From positions 16,668,501 to 16,732,500 of the forward strand of contig NC_016132.3 of assembly GCF_000005505.3 (NCBI RefSeq): a DNA stretch of 64,000 nt, read 5' to 3'. Source of the stretch: Brachypodium distachyon. Taxonomy: Eukaryota > Streptophyta > Magnoliopsida > Poales > Poaceae. Each line of letters begins with the position of its first letter. The first letter of the stretch is position 1. Shown in pieces: positions 48,511 to 61,490 of this stretch. The notes under the pieces are model-generated. The model searched no databases, was not told the origin of the DNA, and was given only the letters and a program-made list of their open reading frames with translations. The position numbers were made by a program, and so were the translations under genes.

Positions 48511-49810
48511 TCATGGGAAACTCTGGTTTCGGCAGTCAGTTTCATCTTGTGAAGTGCCACTGGTGCTAGCCTCAGAGTTCATATCAACTCCAGTTATCGT
48601 CTTGCCCATATCTTCGTGAATATATGCTGATGGTAGCACTGGACTCTGAGAATAACCTGGTGGTTCTGCAAGCTCAGCTGATGGCTGTAGATTAATGCTA
48701 CCCTCCATTGGTGCTGCCTGCAAATTTCCAAGAGCTAGAGCAGAGCTGGGTGCAGCAGCAGCATTGTACACGTCTTCATAAGGTGCATAGTTGCCTGCCC
48801 TCTGGAAGAGTTTCTCCAAGGAAACCAAGGCCAGCTCCATCTTCTCAAAAGGCTCAGCATTTGCCCCGCTCACCGGGGGAAGAACCCCAGGTGTTTCGGC
48901 AACCATTGCCGGCAGATACGGCACCCTCTGTTCCTCGACGGCAGGCTCCTGGGCGAAGAAATCGATCCTCGGAACCCTCCTCTTCTTGCTGAAATGGTCT
49001 GTCTCCAACAGCACAGAGCCTGAAACTGTGCCTCGCCGTCTCTGCAAGATGTCGCCCAGGTAAGCCACAACATTCTCCTGGCGTTGCTCCATCACCACCA
49101 ACCTGTCCTCCAGCGACTGCATGTGCCAGTTGATGCCGCACTGCTGCTGAGCCTGCCTCTGGAGGTCTGCCAGGAGCACGCTCTTCTCGTGCTTGAGCCT
49201 GCTGATCTCGTCCTCGAGGTCACGCCTTTCGGCCTCCGCCAGTGGCCCGTTGGCCTGGTTCTGCAGCGAATGGCTGTGCACCGGCTTGCGCCGATGGATG
49301 TTCTTCAGGAGGTGCATGTGTCCCCGGACGAAATCCTCATTGCCGAACTCCCAACGCTCCGGGTCGATCTTTCGGAAACCCTAGCAGATGACCAGTTAAT
49401 CCAGCAATCAGTACAGCAAGAGAATTTGAATCCCTTGGTGCTCGATCACAAGAAAGAGGATCAAACAATGAAGCGTTCAGATAGGAGTGTTCCATGATTG
49501 TCACCAAGAGCAGTAAACGTTAACAGCAGCTAGAAACCCATTCTGCAAACAATTAAAGGAGGAGGATGGACGAGCAATGACTCACGTAGGTGTTGAGCTG
49601 CCTGATGAAGCTGGAGAAGTTGTTGTGCTTGAAGTACTTGGGCAGCATGTCCCTTGAGAACTCGGGCGGGTCCCACACAACGAAGCTGGCGCCGCCGGGG
49701 CCCCACGACACGACGCGGTTCGTCGCCGGGTCCTCCACCATCTCGTAGGTCTTGATCAGGAACGGCGGCGGTCCTCCTCCGCCGCCCTGCGACGATTGGC
49801 AGCTCTCCAT
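48511..49810 (-). CDS. HSFA4: Class A4-type heat-shock transcription factor, 364 aa, C-terminally frameshifted
   Basis: Exons 49810-49586 and 49380-48511 split inside the DNA-binding domain at the usual HSF intron site ([30 protein letters not shown], about residues 16-107). A class A HR-A/B coiled coil spans about 123-188, with a bipartite-like basic signal KKRRVPR (207-213). Just after SGTSQDET the frame runs [12 protein letters not shown]. One base out of frame, downstream sequence (to 48330) encodes [26 protein letters not shown] and finally MGHLASAEKA: the AHA activation motif and export signal typical of HsfA4. One extra base (ACTGACTGCC) therefore cuts off the activator. HsfA4 factors act in oxidative, heat and cadmium responses. 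The TATA box and DNA-binding half are intact. Confidence 0.9.
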
Positions 49811-50005
49811 GTTCCCTCGGAATCTTACGAATCGACTTGGTTCTGCAAGAAGGGAGGAAGCAAACAGTCATTTAAAAGCAAAACCCCTCCTCGTCCATGT
49901 GAGATTGGAGAAAAATGGAGAAATCCTGGACCTCTGTTCGTGGAGGAGGCCGGCTCACTCACCTGTGGGGTACAAGGAGGCGGCGCCACCGGTTGCAGGT
50001 GGCCT

Positions 50006-50013
50006 CTTTATAG
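50006..50013 (-). promoter_or_regulatory. TATA box of the HSF gene
   Basis: CTATAAAG on the minus strand, about 200 bp upstream of the ATG at 49810. Confidence 0.5.
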
Positions 50014-52542
50014 ACGAGCGGCGGCAGCGGCCGCCGCGACGTGGACTTGGGGCCTTGCGGGGTTTTGTTCGCGCGTCTCCTGGGCTGGTCGTTGCATGTG
50101 ACGTTTGACTGACCGGATCGACCCAGAGTGAGATGCAGTGAATGAATGCTGGCGTTGGCTTCGTGCTTCTAGATACGGACCCCGGCGAAACCCCACTGGC
50201 CCTACCGGGTCCCGACCGGAAACACCTGTTCAGTTCACTGCCATGCATGCATTTCTTCCTTCGGATCGGCCGTGGCAGGCTGACCGTCAGGAATGCGTCC
50301 GCGCTTGCTTGCTTCCTTGACGCCCGCCTTGACGTACGGGCACTGCTGCTCGACGGATGCCCGTGGAACAACTGAACAAGTACTCCCAGTAAAACAAAGA
50401 ACCGCTAAGATTTTGAAAAGGCGTACGTGTCAGGTCGACTGAACCTGTTCAGGATGAGCGGGCTCACCTCACCGGCTCACCCTCGCCAGTCGATCGCTAG
50501 CTATAGCTTTGTCCCTTGCAGTAAAGGGATAATAAAGGAAAAAAGGAAAGAAAACAAGTCACGAGTCTTTTGCGGTGCGCGTGTGGTGTGGACTGGTCCG
50601 GTCTGACGGGATACCATTCCCGGCCGGCGAGAATTTTCACCGAGAATAATTTTCCCCGTGCTTGGAAAAATCACCGCATGAGTGACCATACCGTGGGGTC
50701 ACCAACAGCGATGTATGGCTGGCTGGAACCTTCCATTCCTCCACGTCGCAGGTGGCGTATCTTTTCTCTTCTTCTTTTTTGTCCCCGGGAAATCACTGCA
50801 ACTTTGACCGCGTGCAATCGTTGTGACTCGTGTGCGTCAGCTGCGCCGTCAGATAAATGCATGGACACGCTTTAGACTTTAGAGTCGTTTCGTTTCAGGG
50901 TGATTCCATCCTGAGGCAAACTAGTTAATCGCCACATGATCCACTCAAAAAAAAGAGTTAATCGCCGCATGAGTGCGTGAATGCGTACGTGCGTTCTAGA
51001 AAGAGTGGACTTTTGTGTTTCTGATTTGAGTGCCAACCGTCTAGTGTTCTGTTTGTGGAATTGGTTGTTCTGTTTGTTGTCCCTGGGGTTCAATACGACC
51101 CATCCATCAATAGTGTTGGGCCATCCCTTCACGTGGAGGTGAACTTTCAGCCCAGCAAGCAACCACAAGCCCAGTACTTGTGAACCGTTGATCTTAGTCT
51201 CATCCAACGGTTGATATTGCTCTTTGTTGTAGGAGAAGACGCTGCCCCCCCCCCCCTCCATGTCCTGTGTGTGGCTGCCATTGGGAAAGCAACACAAAAA
51301 ACACAACCTGTGAGAAGAGAGCTAACGGACGGCGCTAACGTCCGCACCGGCTGGTCAACCTGACATGTGGGTCCGAGCGGTCAGAAATGAGTTTATGCGT
51401 CCGAAACGACAGAATCGGTGGCCCGCAGGCGATGATGTGGTACCACCAGCCACTAGGCTGGGCGACTCCGTGGCAGGTGCAGGGGTGTGATCATGCAATG
51501 GAGAATAGGGGCAACTTGTTTTCTATGCTTATTCACCATGGTAGTGGCTAGCGGATGAATGTGGCGCGCCAGTGTTGCCCCTCTTTGATATGTAGGCCCT
51601 TTCGTCTTTCTCAATAAGATCTCAAGGGATAAGTATGATCCATGTTCGTGTTGTTACCGTACTTTAGAATCAAGGCAAGACAACGGACATGTTGATGATG
51701 TAGTATCTCATCCATTCGGGTTGACACACTAAGCGATATATGAGACGCTTCCGCCAATGGTTCTTTGAGTTAGTGAAAGATATATCTCAAATTAGGCTTG
51801 ATGATGCTTCATGAAGATCTACAACTCAATTGCCCTCAACCTCAATTGCATATGTCCACTCGGTAGCTGGGACAAACACAAGAATGGCAATCACGTCGAG
51901 GTCCATGAAAACTTAGGTTCGGTTGTGTTTCGAAGTTTTCAGATATAGCTTTTGCTCGTTTTCTGCATACTTGTTGTACGGGAAATTTAACCCTTCGTTT
52001 CCTATTGTGCAACGAAACACAGTCCATACCACCTCTTTTTCTGTTAGCTACGGAGTAGTTAGCTATGCAATTTGCAATGTTGGTTAATATTTCATTCCAT
52101 CTTAAATTTTTGTCGTAATTTTAATTCTTTGCCTTACGAGCGTCAGTAGAAAAAGAAAATAATGCTTAGTCTTATGTGTTTTTTGTTGTGCCTTCGATCT
52201 TGTGCACTTTATTTAGTTCGATCCGTAAAGTCACACCGTTTGTATATGCAGCTTAGTTAAATATCAACCCGCGGACAAAAGAAAAATCATCAACCCGAAC
52301 TGAACAAAGGGACCCACGGGTCCCTCTCATCCCGTGACCCGAGGCCAAACGATATCCAGCCATCCATCCACGTCATCTCGTCCGTCCCGGACAAAGCGAG
52401 CCGTCACCGCATCCCCGCTCGCCACCACTAGCCCCCGATCGCTTCGCCTTCGTCTCCTCCACATTCCGTCGCTTCTCGAACTCGCTTCGCCTCCCTCCGA
52501 GCCCTGGTTGCCCTCCACGCAGGGGCTGCTGGGGTTTGGTCC
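50014..52542. other. Divergent intergenic region
   Basis: Upstream DNA of the HSF gene (-) and the gene at 52543 (+). No supportable gene. It contains a poly-C tract at about 51244-51256. Confidence 0.4.
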
Positions 52543-55500
52543 ATGGAGATCTCGCTGGACGCGTGGGTGGGCGTGCAGCGGCACGGGCAGGACCTGGCCG
52601 ACCGCCTCGCGCAGGGCTTCTCGGGCCTCCTCCACCTCCAGCCGCCGCAGCTCGGGCTCCTCCCGTGGTCTCCCGCGCTCCCGCACAAGCTCGTCCCCTT
52701 CGATATCGACCTCCCCGTCTCCGTCCCCTTCGTGGGTGGGGCCGTCGACCTCCCGGCCGTGGCCGTCGCGTCCTTCGTCGAGATCGGCGAGCGGCTCGCG
52801 GGGCTCGGGCAGGCCGGGTCCGAGCTCGGCCTCTCCGTCGGGACCGCCGCGCAGCAGCTGGCGCGGCAGATTCCGGTCCCGTTCCGCGCCAAGGAGGGCG
52901 CGCGGCGCCGGAAGCGGGAGGCTGCGGCTCCTCCGCCGCCGCCCGCGCGCGCGGTGGACGAGGGCGAGGTGGGACTCGCTCTGGAAAGGGCTGCCGAGAG
53001 CGGGCTAGCTTTGGATAGCGTCGGAGGCCGAGGACCCCTCGAGGTGGCGGCTGCTGCCGCGGCCGCGGCCACTGGAATTGATGCTGCAGCTACTGCGAGC
53101 GGGGTTGGGACCGGGGACGCGGATGAGTTGGATGAAGAGGAAGATGAGTTCGAATGCGAGATTGGGACTCTGGGGAGATTTAAGAAGGCTAAGGTACATG
53201 GGTACAAATGAATTCGATGATTGACTTCGCTTCTTAAATGACATACTCGTATGTTTCTGCTACGCCCACACCTATGCCATTTGGGGAGATTTTAGAATGC
53301 GAAATTGGAAATTTGGAAGCCTGGGCAGTTAGCTGGTTCTCAATAATGAGATATTGTATGGTATGTTTAGCCATTTGGGTGTGGAACTGTGCTTTGCTGC
53401 TTTATCTTTGAATATTGGTAATGTTTGTTGTTTCATTGTTTGTGCTCGTCTTAAATTTAATATGATGAGATGGGTTTTCCTTTTTAGTTGACAGATTGTT
53501 CCTATATATACATGTTGTTCAGTTATCCTCTCTTATATCAAAGGTTATGCCCTTTTATTTTCTCCAGATGTATGATGGGTTTCTGTACAGGTTTTGAAGT
53601 GTCTAATTAAACTGGAGATGCGATGGTGAAACAGATTCGATATGCTCAAGTACAAATCATAACCCTCGTATTGATGATGATGCAGGGCACTGTAAATGTC
53701 TCGGCAGCGTACAGTACGAGGCACCACACTATTGATGGTTCGGTAGTTGCACGTGGAGATATCTGGAGGTTAGAATCATCACGAGGTGGTTCAACTTATG
53801 GAAATAACAGTGCACCTCTTTTCCTTGTTCAATTGGGTCCTTTACTTTTTGTCCGAGACTCTACACTTCTTTTGCCTATTAATCTGTCAAAGCAGCACCT
53901 TCTTTGGTATGGTTATGATCGCAAGGTACTTTTCTTTCTCTCAATATGTATAATTGCACATGTTCATTACTTTTTTTAAAACCTTTCACGTAACTGATGC
54001 GAACAGTTTACTATTTGCTTTAGTTTTTGATGAATGAGAATCTATCAAGCTTCATATACATTGCTGTAGCAAAATGAGAACTTCAGTATTGGAGTGCTAA
54101 TGTTATGCAGAGCATCTACTTCAAACTATGCTTTTTTTTGGACTAGCTGATTGTTCATGTAATCATCAAATTTTGGTATAAAATTAGGGAATGCTTATCT
54201 TCCTTTCTATCTATTCTAGGTGATTTTTCTTGTGTTAGCTAGCCAGATTTAGGATGGTGTTCTGTGGAAGCTTGCAATTGTATGCCTTTTCCTAGCCTCC
54301 TGTAATCTCGTTTTTTCGTCCTGCTCAATACTACAGCTTAAGGTGCGGAAATGTTGATTCTAAAATGCATGACCATATTTCAGTATCCAGATCTATAAAA
54401 AGGATTTAGACGCTGGATTCAACTCTAGAAGAGCCATCATTATGCATTACAACTGTTCTCTTTAGGGCCATATATTTTGCAAGCCTATTTCTGCTAAATC
54501 ATTGTACACATCAAGTACTGGTTATAGTTCAATTAGCTATTCTCATTCTTATGGAATTGTGCTCATTGAAACACTTCATGTGCATGCCTTGGCTCATATT
54601 TTACTACATGCATGCACTAAAACTTTCTTTTACTGTAGAATGGAGTGCACTCCTTATGTCCAGCTGTCTGGTCAAAACATAGAAAATGGTTGCTGATGTC
54701 CATGATTTGCCTCAACCCGGTAGCCTGTGTAAGTAGACATGTTTTCATCCTCCCCCCCCCCCTCCCCCTCCCCCTATCTTGGTACTTTGCCCTCCGCTTT
54801 CAGTTCAAATTTATGTGTGTTTTCTAGTATCAATCTGGTGTCACCTGTATTGCAATTTGATGACCAGTGTTCACGGATAACCATTCTGTATACTCATAAC
54901 AATCACTGGATAAATTTTTTCTCGAACATGCACCAAAGTGCGTGACGTTTTGTATTAGAAGATGGCGCCAAAATGACACAAGCCATACATCAAAGACCAA
55001 CCAAAAAAGAATAGAAAAATCGAACAAACCTATGGTAGCCTACAGCAGGAAAAGGAGAAGGAATTAGAAAAATCAAAACCCAGAAAACAATATAGTCATC
55101 CTGCCGTGGCTAAAAAGATTGGTCAGGAGGTCTGGCGGTCTGGCGTGCAGCGGATTAGGGGGTATTCAGTGCAAGGCTATACATTACTAGGATTCAGTGT
55201 AAAGCTGTCAGGGACACTTACTAAGGGTTCTATTGTCCTTCCACCCTCGCCGCCGCTAGCTCGCAGCAGTAATGTAACTTCATCTAACCTGCGCTCTTTT
55301 GCTTCTTTTCTCTCGGCGCCCAAGGGTTGTCAAATTGACATTGCTGCTGCTACTACTACGCCCACGAAACCTGCTGCTACTGTGCGCACGCAACCTGCTG
55401 CATTCCCTACCCTTACTATACATACTTGCAGCCCGCATATGAAGACCACCATGAAGCAACCGGCCACCAGGAAACAACCGGAGCGGAAGGCTCGGAACAA

Positions 55501-58500
55501 ACTGGATCGGCAGATCAAGCAGGTTTGTTCCATTTTTTGTTTTCAACATGTGTAAGTGGCTGCTAGATAAGAAAGGCCCCTTCTCTGTTAAATCTCTTTA
55601 TGTTGCATTAGTTACTCGTGAGGTTGATTTCCCATTTAAGAACTTCTGGAAAGTAAAAGTTCCTCTTAAAATAAGAATCTTTATGTGGTTGTTAGTGAGA
55701 AACAGTATTTTCAATAGAAATGGTATATTCATTCATCTGACAAAAAAGACATGAACTAGGACCTTTCCAGAAGATTCTATTTCTAGTGAAAATACTATTT
55801 CTCACTACGAGCCACATAAAAATTCTTATTTTAAGAGGAATTGTTACTTTCTAGAAGTTCTTAAATGGGAAATCAACCTCACGAGTAACTAATGCAGCAT
55901 AAAGAGATTTAACAGAGAAGAGGCCTTTCTTATCTAGCAGCCACTTACACTTGTTGAAAACTAAAAATGGAACAAACCTGCTTGTTCTGCCGATCCGGTT
56001 TCTTGCGAGCCTTCCGCTCCGGTTGTTTACTGGTGGCCAGTTGCTTCATGGTGGTCTTCATATGCGGGCTGCAAGTATGTATACCAAGGGTAAGGGACGC
56101 AGCAGGTTGCGTGCTCGCAGTAGCAGCAGCAATGTCGATTTGACAACCCTCGGCCGCCGAGAGAAAAGAAGCGGAGGAGCGCAGGGTAGATGAAGTTACA
56201 TTACGGCTACGAGCTGGTGGCGGCAAGGGTGGAAAGACGATAGAACCCTTAGTAAGGGTCCGTGACAGGCTGACAGCTTTACACTGAATTCTAGTAATGT
56301 ATAGCCTTACACTGAATATTACCTGGTCTGACAATAGAACCCTTAGTCTGGCGTACATGGATTAGGGGATTTGACTACCTCAGTGAGTTGGGGACGTCGA
56401 AGTAGCGGGCTTTGGATGGTGTTCGTCGGAGCAGCGGTGGTCGGAGTAGCGAGCTCCTCAGGCGGCGACCACCGAGTCCATTCCGCCGTCCATCACCGCA
56501 TCAGCTTGAGGGAGAGAGATTGCCGCGAGATCTAGAGGGCTTGAGGGAGAGAGACGGGGGCGAGATCTGGAGGAAGCAAGACGGAGTCGAGGGTGAATGA
56601 GGAGGATTGCGGCGGGGTAAGAGCTAACCCTAGCGAGACGTTTATGAAGCACGGGTGCAGCGCGGGTGCGTGCGTGGTGCAGCAGATCGGGCGATTTGAA
56701 TCTGCATCGAAAAAACGCCCGATCCGGGAGTACCCTGGATCCTGGCCTGCAGGGCTATTTTTGCAGCTTGGCTGCAGGCACCTCCTGCGTCCCAGGAGAC
56801 CAAACAGGCCGAGATTTGCATTGCGGGTGCGGGCCTAATGCGGGGCACCCTTCCAAACACGCCCTTAATGGCCTTCTTGCTGGCAAGCATCCAGAGATTG
56901 CCATCACATCGGACCATGTCAACTAGCGCAGCACAATCTGGTGTACCGCCATCGAATGATGCTGTCGTTGAATCTCCAAATTCTCCACAGATGACGATGA
57001 TGAGGGAGTGTGCCCCTTCCATCTTGTCGGCACCAGAAAGCTCAGCCGTGCTCCGGAACCAGCTGTCGAAGTTTTCATCAGCCTGCTTACAGAGTGACTA
57101 TAGGGAGAACTTTGCAAGAACTTGATTACCACACTTGTCTGGTGAAGACACCACCCATGAGGATGTGCGAGATTGTTTCATCAACTTGACCACAGAGAGC
57201 TTATGCATCAGGGTTCTGTAGACCTCGGCACTCGAGACGGTCGGCTGTTCAACATCGGTTGGCCCGTCGTCAACCATGCAAAGATGGAGTGCCACAGTGC
57301 GGATTCGAACGATACCAGCAAAGCAAGCGGAGTATGCCGATTTTGCGATTTGGATGTATTGGCCAGATGCTGACAACTGCCATATGATGATATGAATTGA
57401 TTCTCTCAGGCACACATAGGACTCGATGATCTCGGCAGGTGATGGAATTCGATGACTCCTTGAAAATTTTAGAGCGCCTGCGATGTTGCCGGTCCACCTT
57501 CTGTTTACCAGAGCTTCATGGGCAGTTCTGCGCTTTGCTGACCGTGGCCCGACTGCCTTGAGGACCGTGGTGACAAGCCCTGCGATCAACTGGCCATCAA
57601 CTTCACCCTCTGTATTTTGTGATCATGTGATTAAAGGATGCATGTGTCTATGGTGATTATTATGTTTTTTTGGTTGTTGTGGTAGTCCTGGCCATTAACT
57701 TTGATATGAGTTTTACAAAAGAAACCGAAGACAATACTTATTCGTGCTTAGTGGAATCATCTAGTCTGCTGGGAACAAGTAAACCTAAAAGGAATGCATC
57801 AATTTTTTGGTACTACTGTTTGTGGAAGTATGTTGGTTGGCAATTGTATAGATGATAAATTTGCCAAAAGTCATCTTCCTACGGAGTAAATTTTGACCAA
57901 ATTGGCCCATTTTTGTGACATTGCACTTATGGTCCCTTTCAATAACATTTCGACATCTCACCCATATGTCGGCACCTGCTAAACTGGCGCCAAACCTTTG
58001 CAATTTGGCATCACACTATATGGCGGCAACTTTCTCTCCAATCCAGTGGACACGGAAAACATAAAATGTTTTTCCATTATTTTTAATCCATTAATTTGGT
58101 GCCATGGTATCCGAACCCTAGCCTAACCACCTTGGTGCCATAGAAGGCGGCGCCAAAGTGAACTGGGTCAGCGCCAGTCTTGTCGGTCCCGACACAGTGG
58201 GCAGATGTGGATATAGTGCTTTTCTTGAACCCACACCAGTGCGTGTCATTTTCATTAGAAGAAATACCGAGACGGCAAAAGTCATACAAAACGCTATACA
58301 CTGAAAACAAAAGACCAAAGAAAAGAAAAGGAAAAAAGACTAGCAGAAGCCTAGAAGAAATGAAAAAAACAAGGCCTGTGCAGCAAGAAGAGCCACATGA
58401 TGTATGACACTTGATACAATCTTATCCTCTTCCATTGGTTGTTTTTTGTTACAGTCCTTCATGGATGTGCAATTTCCAAACGGGCAATTCACTTATGTTG

Positions 58501-60093
58501 CTGGTGAGGGGATAACCGCAAGTGGTTTTTTCCCATTATTTGGTGGATTGCTTCAAGCTCATGGAAAGTGTCCTGGAGAAACAAAACTGAGCTTCTCCTT
58601 CAAGGTTGGTCAATGATAGCTTTGTAACTGCATAGATTTTATTTCTCATTGTAAATTCTAAAAAATCCAGGTTCGACTGCAAATTGCCAAACCCGTAACT
58701 TTTGTGATTTCTTAAATCTACAACTACCATGAGGAAACAACAATAACATGCATTACTTGTGCTATTTTTTTATGTATATTATATCAGTTTAACGTTACTC
58801 AATCCTCTTGCAATCTGTTCCTAATTCTTTCAATTGTCCTTTTTGTTTACTGTTCATTTTTCTTTGAAGAGCAAACAAGGCACAAGGTTTACACCTACAT
58901 TTCAATGGCCTGACAATTCTCTTTCACTTGGAGTTGACCAAGCGCTAGCATGGAAAAAGTCTGACCTTATGGTGAGACCTAGCATCCAACTCAGGTAGGT
59001 AAATATGAACACTTGCTCAAAGTCCCGTAACTGCTGTCTCAGCTTTGTAAAAAGGTGGATTGCTGTTACTCATAATTCAAATATTCACAATGTGTAGTAT
59101 TGTAGGATCGGTGGCCTTACTGATATGATGTCAAAAATACTTGTAAATAGATTTTCTTGGTTAGTCATCAAGCATGGTGGCAACCATCTGGTGGGATGTA
59201 GCAGTAATTTTTCCACTGGAGCAGCTGCCCTGAAGAATTCGGGCGATGCTCCAGCTGAACCTACTAATCTGCAGTGCACATGCCCACGTGGCTGCTGGAG
59301 CAAATCCTGTCTATCCGAGTCAGATCGGACATAATAAAATTGCTAATCGCTGTGGAGGCTCGTAAGGTGCCCAGTTTTATTGCCCTAAATTGGCAATTCG
59401 TTAATATTAAATGTTACTGAAAATAATTCCAAATATGCTGATTAGTGATTAGGATCAGTCTCCATATGCCGTTAAGCACATCACACTTCCACGATGATGT
59501 ACATTACTTCTCGTGTATGATATTGCCCAAGTCATTTTCTCTTCTGCAAACAGGAGAAAACAATGTTAATTAGCTAGTTTGTGCTTGAACTGCTTCCTTA
59601 CTCAAATTTATACTAAGTGGACGACACTTTTTATGGATTGGAGGGAGTAGTATTCATGTTTTTTATTCACATAATCTGTTCACCGCTTATGAATCATCTC
59701 ATCCATGGAATCACTTGCTTCAGTGTTTGCCCCACTTTTGGAGGAACTGATCCTGGCATACGGGCGGAGTTTGTCCACTCACTGAAGGATGAACTCAATG
59801 TAATGTGCGGCTTCTCTTGCTCAAGACATCCTTCGGCTTTCACATCTCTTTCTGTAAGTCCTCCAGATTTGTTTGGAACATACCCTCCGGATCTTGTTCA
59901 TTGTTAGGCAGACATTTCTTATCGATGTGTGAACTGATGCCATTGTATGTATGGTGTGCTATGGCAGCTTGGGCGATCCAAGTGGAATGGCCAAGTCGGC
60001 AGTTCTGGTGTAGTAATCACCATGGAAACACCCATCGGCAACATGGGAAGGCCATCTTTGACTGTTGAACTGAACGGAGGCCTCGAGTTTTGA
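52543..60093 (+). CDS. Conserved plant protein of unknown function, 503 aa, seven exons
   Basis: Exons 52543-53193, 53686-53925, 54639-54728, 58455-58604, 58870-58994, 59724-59853 and 59968-60093 join in consistent phases (1512 nt). Residues 1-217 are Ala/Arg-rich with a hydrophobic MEISLDAWVGVQRHGQDLAD start and an acidic DELDEEEDEFE segment. The rest is conserved and beta-rich: SAAYSTRHHTIDGSVVARGD, PLFLVQLGPLLFVRDSTLLL, QHLLWYGYDRKNGVHSLCPA, FPNGQFTYVAGEGITASGFF, TRFTPTFQWPDNSLSLGVDQ and LGRSKWNGQVGSSGVVITME, ending GGLEF. Glycine-rich amphipathic strands might form a membrane beta-barrel of an organelle envelope, but that is speculation. I do not know a functional name. The third intron (3.7 kb) is swollen by transposons. 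Confidence 0.85.
54918..55035 (-). mobile_element. LINE-type 3' end remnant in intron 3
   Basis: On the minus strand ...ctaatacaaaacgtcacgca, ctttggtgcatgttcgagaa ends in an A-run, a grass LINE tail pattern. A related copy lies at 58218-58330 (caccagtgcgtgtcattttc, attagaagaa). Confidence 0.45.
55163..56319. repeat. Long imperfect inverted repeat (arms about 550 bp) in intron 3
   Basis: The left arm is about 55163-55721 and the right arm about 55779-56319, with a 57-nt loop. Paired landmarks: ctaagggttctattgtcctt with its complement at 56226-56255; the phrase gcatatgaagaccaccatga with its complement at about 56044-56065; ttaaaataagaatctttatg with its complement. Within the left arm, CKWLLDKKGPFSVKSLY, FWKVKVPLKIRIFMWLLV is a zf-RVT fragment of a LINE. 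Arms match roughly 85-90 % by eye; not aligned. Confidence 0.85.
57098..57589 (-). mobile_element. Degenerate LINE reverse-transcriptase (zf-RVT) fragment
   Basis: It reads AHEALVNRRWTGNIAGAL, IHIIIWQLSASGQYIQIAKS and AYSACFAGIVRI, the Trp...SGxYxxKSAY pattern of the zinc-binding C-terminal domain of plant non-LTR retrotransposons. It is a decayed fragment inside intron 3. Upstream (56400-56860) lies unrelated GC-rich repeat DNA. Confidence 0.6.
58218..58330 (-). mobile_element. Second LINE 3' end remnant in intron 3
   Basis: Related to 54918-55035 by eye: ttttcttgaacccacaccag, tgcgtgtcattttcattaga, followed by a decayed A-rich tail on the plus strand. Confidence 0.4.
59593..59648. mobile_element. 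Degraded 56-bp Stowaway MITE in intron 5
   Basis: The right end gacactttttatggattgga, gggag matches the compact MITE at 40476-40532; the left end cttccttactcaaat is decayed. Confidence 0.6.
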
Positions 60094-60589
60094 CATGGAT
60101 CGCTGCCCCTGTAAGCTGTACATAGATAGTGCTGTACATAGATATAACCATGGTCCATACTCCGTTTTATTCTGTAGATAGCTTCGCAACCTATGAAGTG
60201 TAATGTGTACAAGTGCTTTGAAGCTGCATTTTGGTACTGTGCTGATGCATTTTCAATTTGAACCAACTTTATTTGATAGAACTAATTTTGATCTAATTCA
60301 AGAAAATCAATATATCGGTATGTTGCTGAACAAACATCTCACAGGCCCTGTCATAACCTGACGGAACTAACAAACTCTGCATTGCGATGGAATTGTAAAC
60401 TTCGAAACCCACGATTTCTCTCACTAAAACAATCTTCTTTGCAACCTCGCTCTCTGGGTGGCGATTTTCAAACTTTACAGCTTCGATCTTTGGTAAACTC
60501 GTGAGTGTTTGTGGCGACCTGTTGCACGGGATGTTTATGGTAAAATATAATCTCACGTTTGGGCGCAAAGTCGACAGATGTACTGATCA

Positions 60590-61490
60590 AAATTCAAAAA
60601 CATCATCGGGAAGACGACAAGTAGCTAGTCTGCAGTAAAACGCCACGAAAAACACCTGGTGCATGCAACCGGAACAGATACGACGAAGGCAATAATGGTG
60701 ACGTCGACACTGGAAAATTTGCGTCCCGTTCCAGTTTTCCACCGAGCTACGCATCAGCTTGCAGCTGCTTACATCCGATCCCTCCCCGTTGGAAGGACAG
60801 TTCGTACTTTCGAATGACGGAAACGACCGCTTTTTTCTTGAAAAAAAGGGGGAGATGAGCAGAACTCCGCTGCAAAATGCAAAACAAATTGGAGGAAAAC
60901 AGGGAGGAAAGGAACCGGGCTTAATCAACGGCCAACGTATCAAAAAATGGTAAGCATAATACTGCTATTCACCAAGAAGCTAAAAAAAATCTATTGATTA
61001 AAAAGGCAGTCAGGACCGATTTTAATTGCCATCAGAGAATAAAAATCAATTTACGGCAGCCAGAGAAAACAGAGAAAGAGAAGCAAACACAGCTCACGAC
61101 GGCTACAGCGACATGCGCCCAAAATATTCGTCCGGCTCCGGCGGCGAAAAAAAACGAGGCCAGCGTCGTCCAGCAACTTGTTTCATTCCATTTTCCATGT
61201 GTGTTTTTGTAAGCAATAGTCAAACACCTATACATGCATAATTTTGCTCCATGTCATGTGGAGAAGCTGTCCTGCATTTCGGCGGCAGCCTGCAGATTAA
61301 TGCGTCGGTACTGGGCATGACATGGTCACATGCATGCTTGATAGTGCATATTTTGAAATGAAGGATTTGTCAACCAGCTGACTAGTGTGTATTATTATTA
61401 TTATTATTATTGGAATAAACTGCCGTAGTTAGCTCTAACTGATCACTCCAAGCGTTCTTAGAAAACCACATTTGGCAGCACGACAAAAAA
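60590..61490. repeat. Duplication copy A (peptide gene lost)
   Basis: Matches copy B around aataatggtgacgtcgacac (60693), actccgctgcaaaatgcaaa (60863) and gtttttgtaagcaatagtca (61201), and at both ends, in the same order. In place of the peptide CDS only the last codons are recognisable on the minus strand: GTT-GGC-CGT-TGA at 60936-60925 (Val-Gly-Arg-stop against Val-Gly-His-stop in copy B). Confidence 0.7.
61391..61414. repeat. (ATT)n microsatellite
   Basis: Eight attattatt-type repeats in duplication copy A. Confidence 0.9.
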
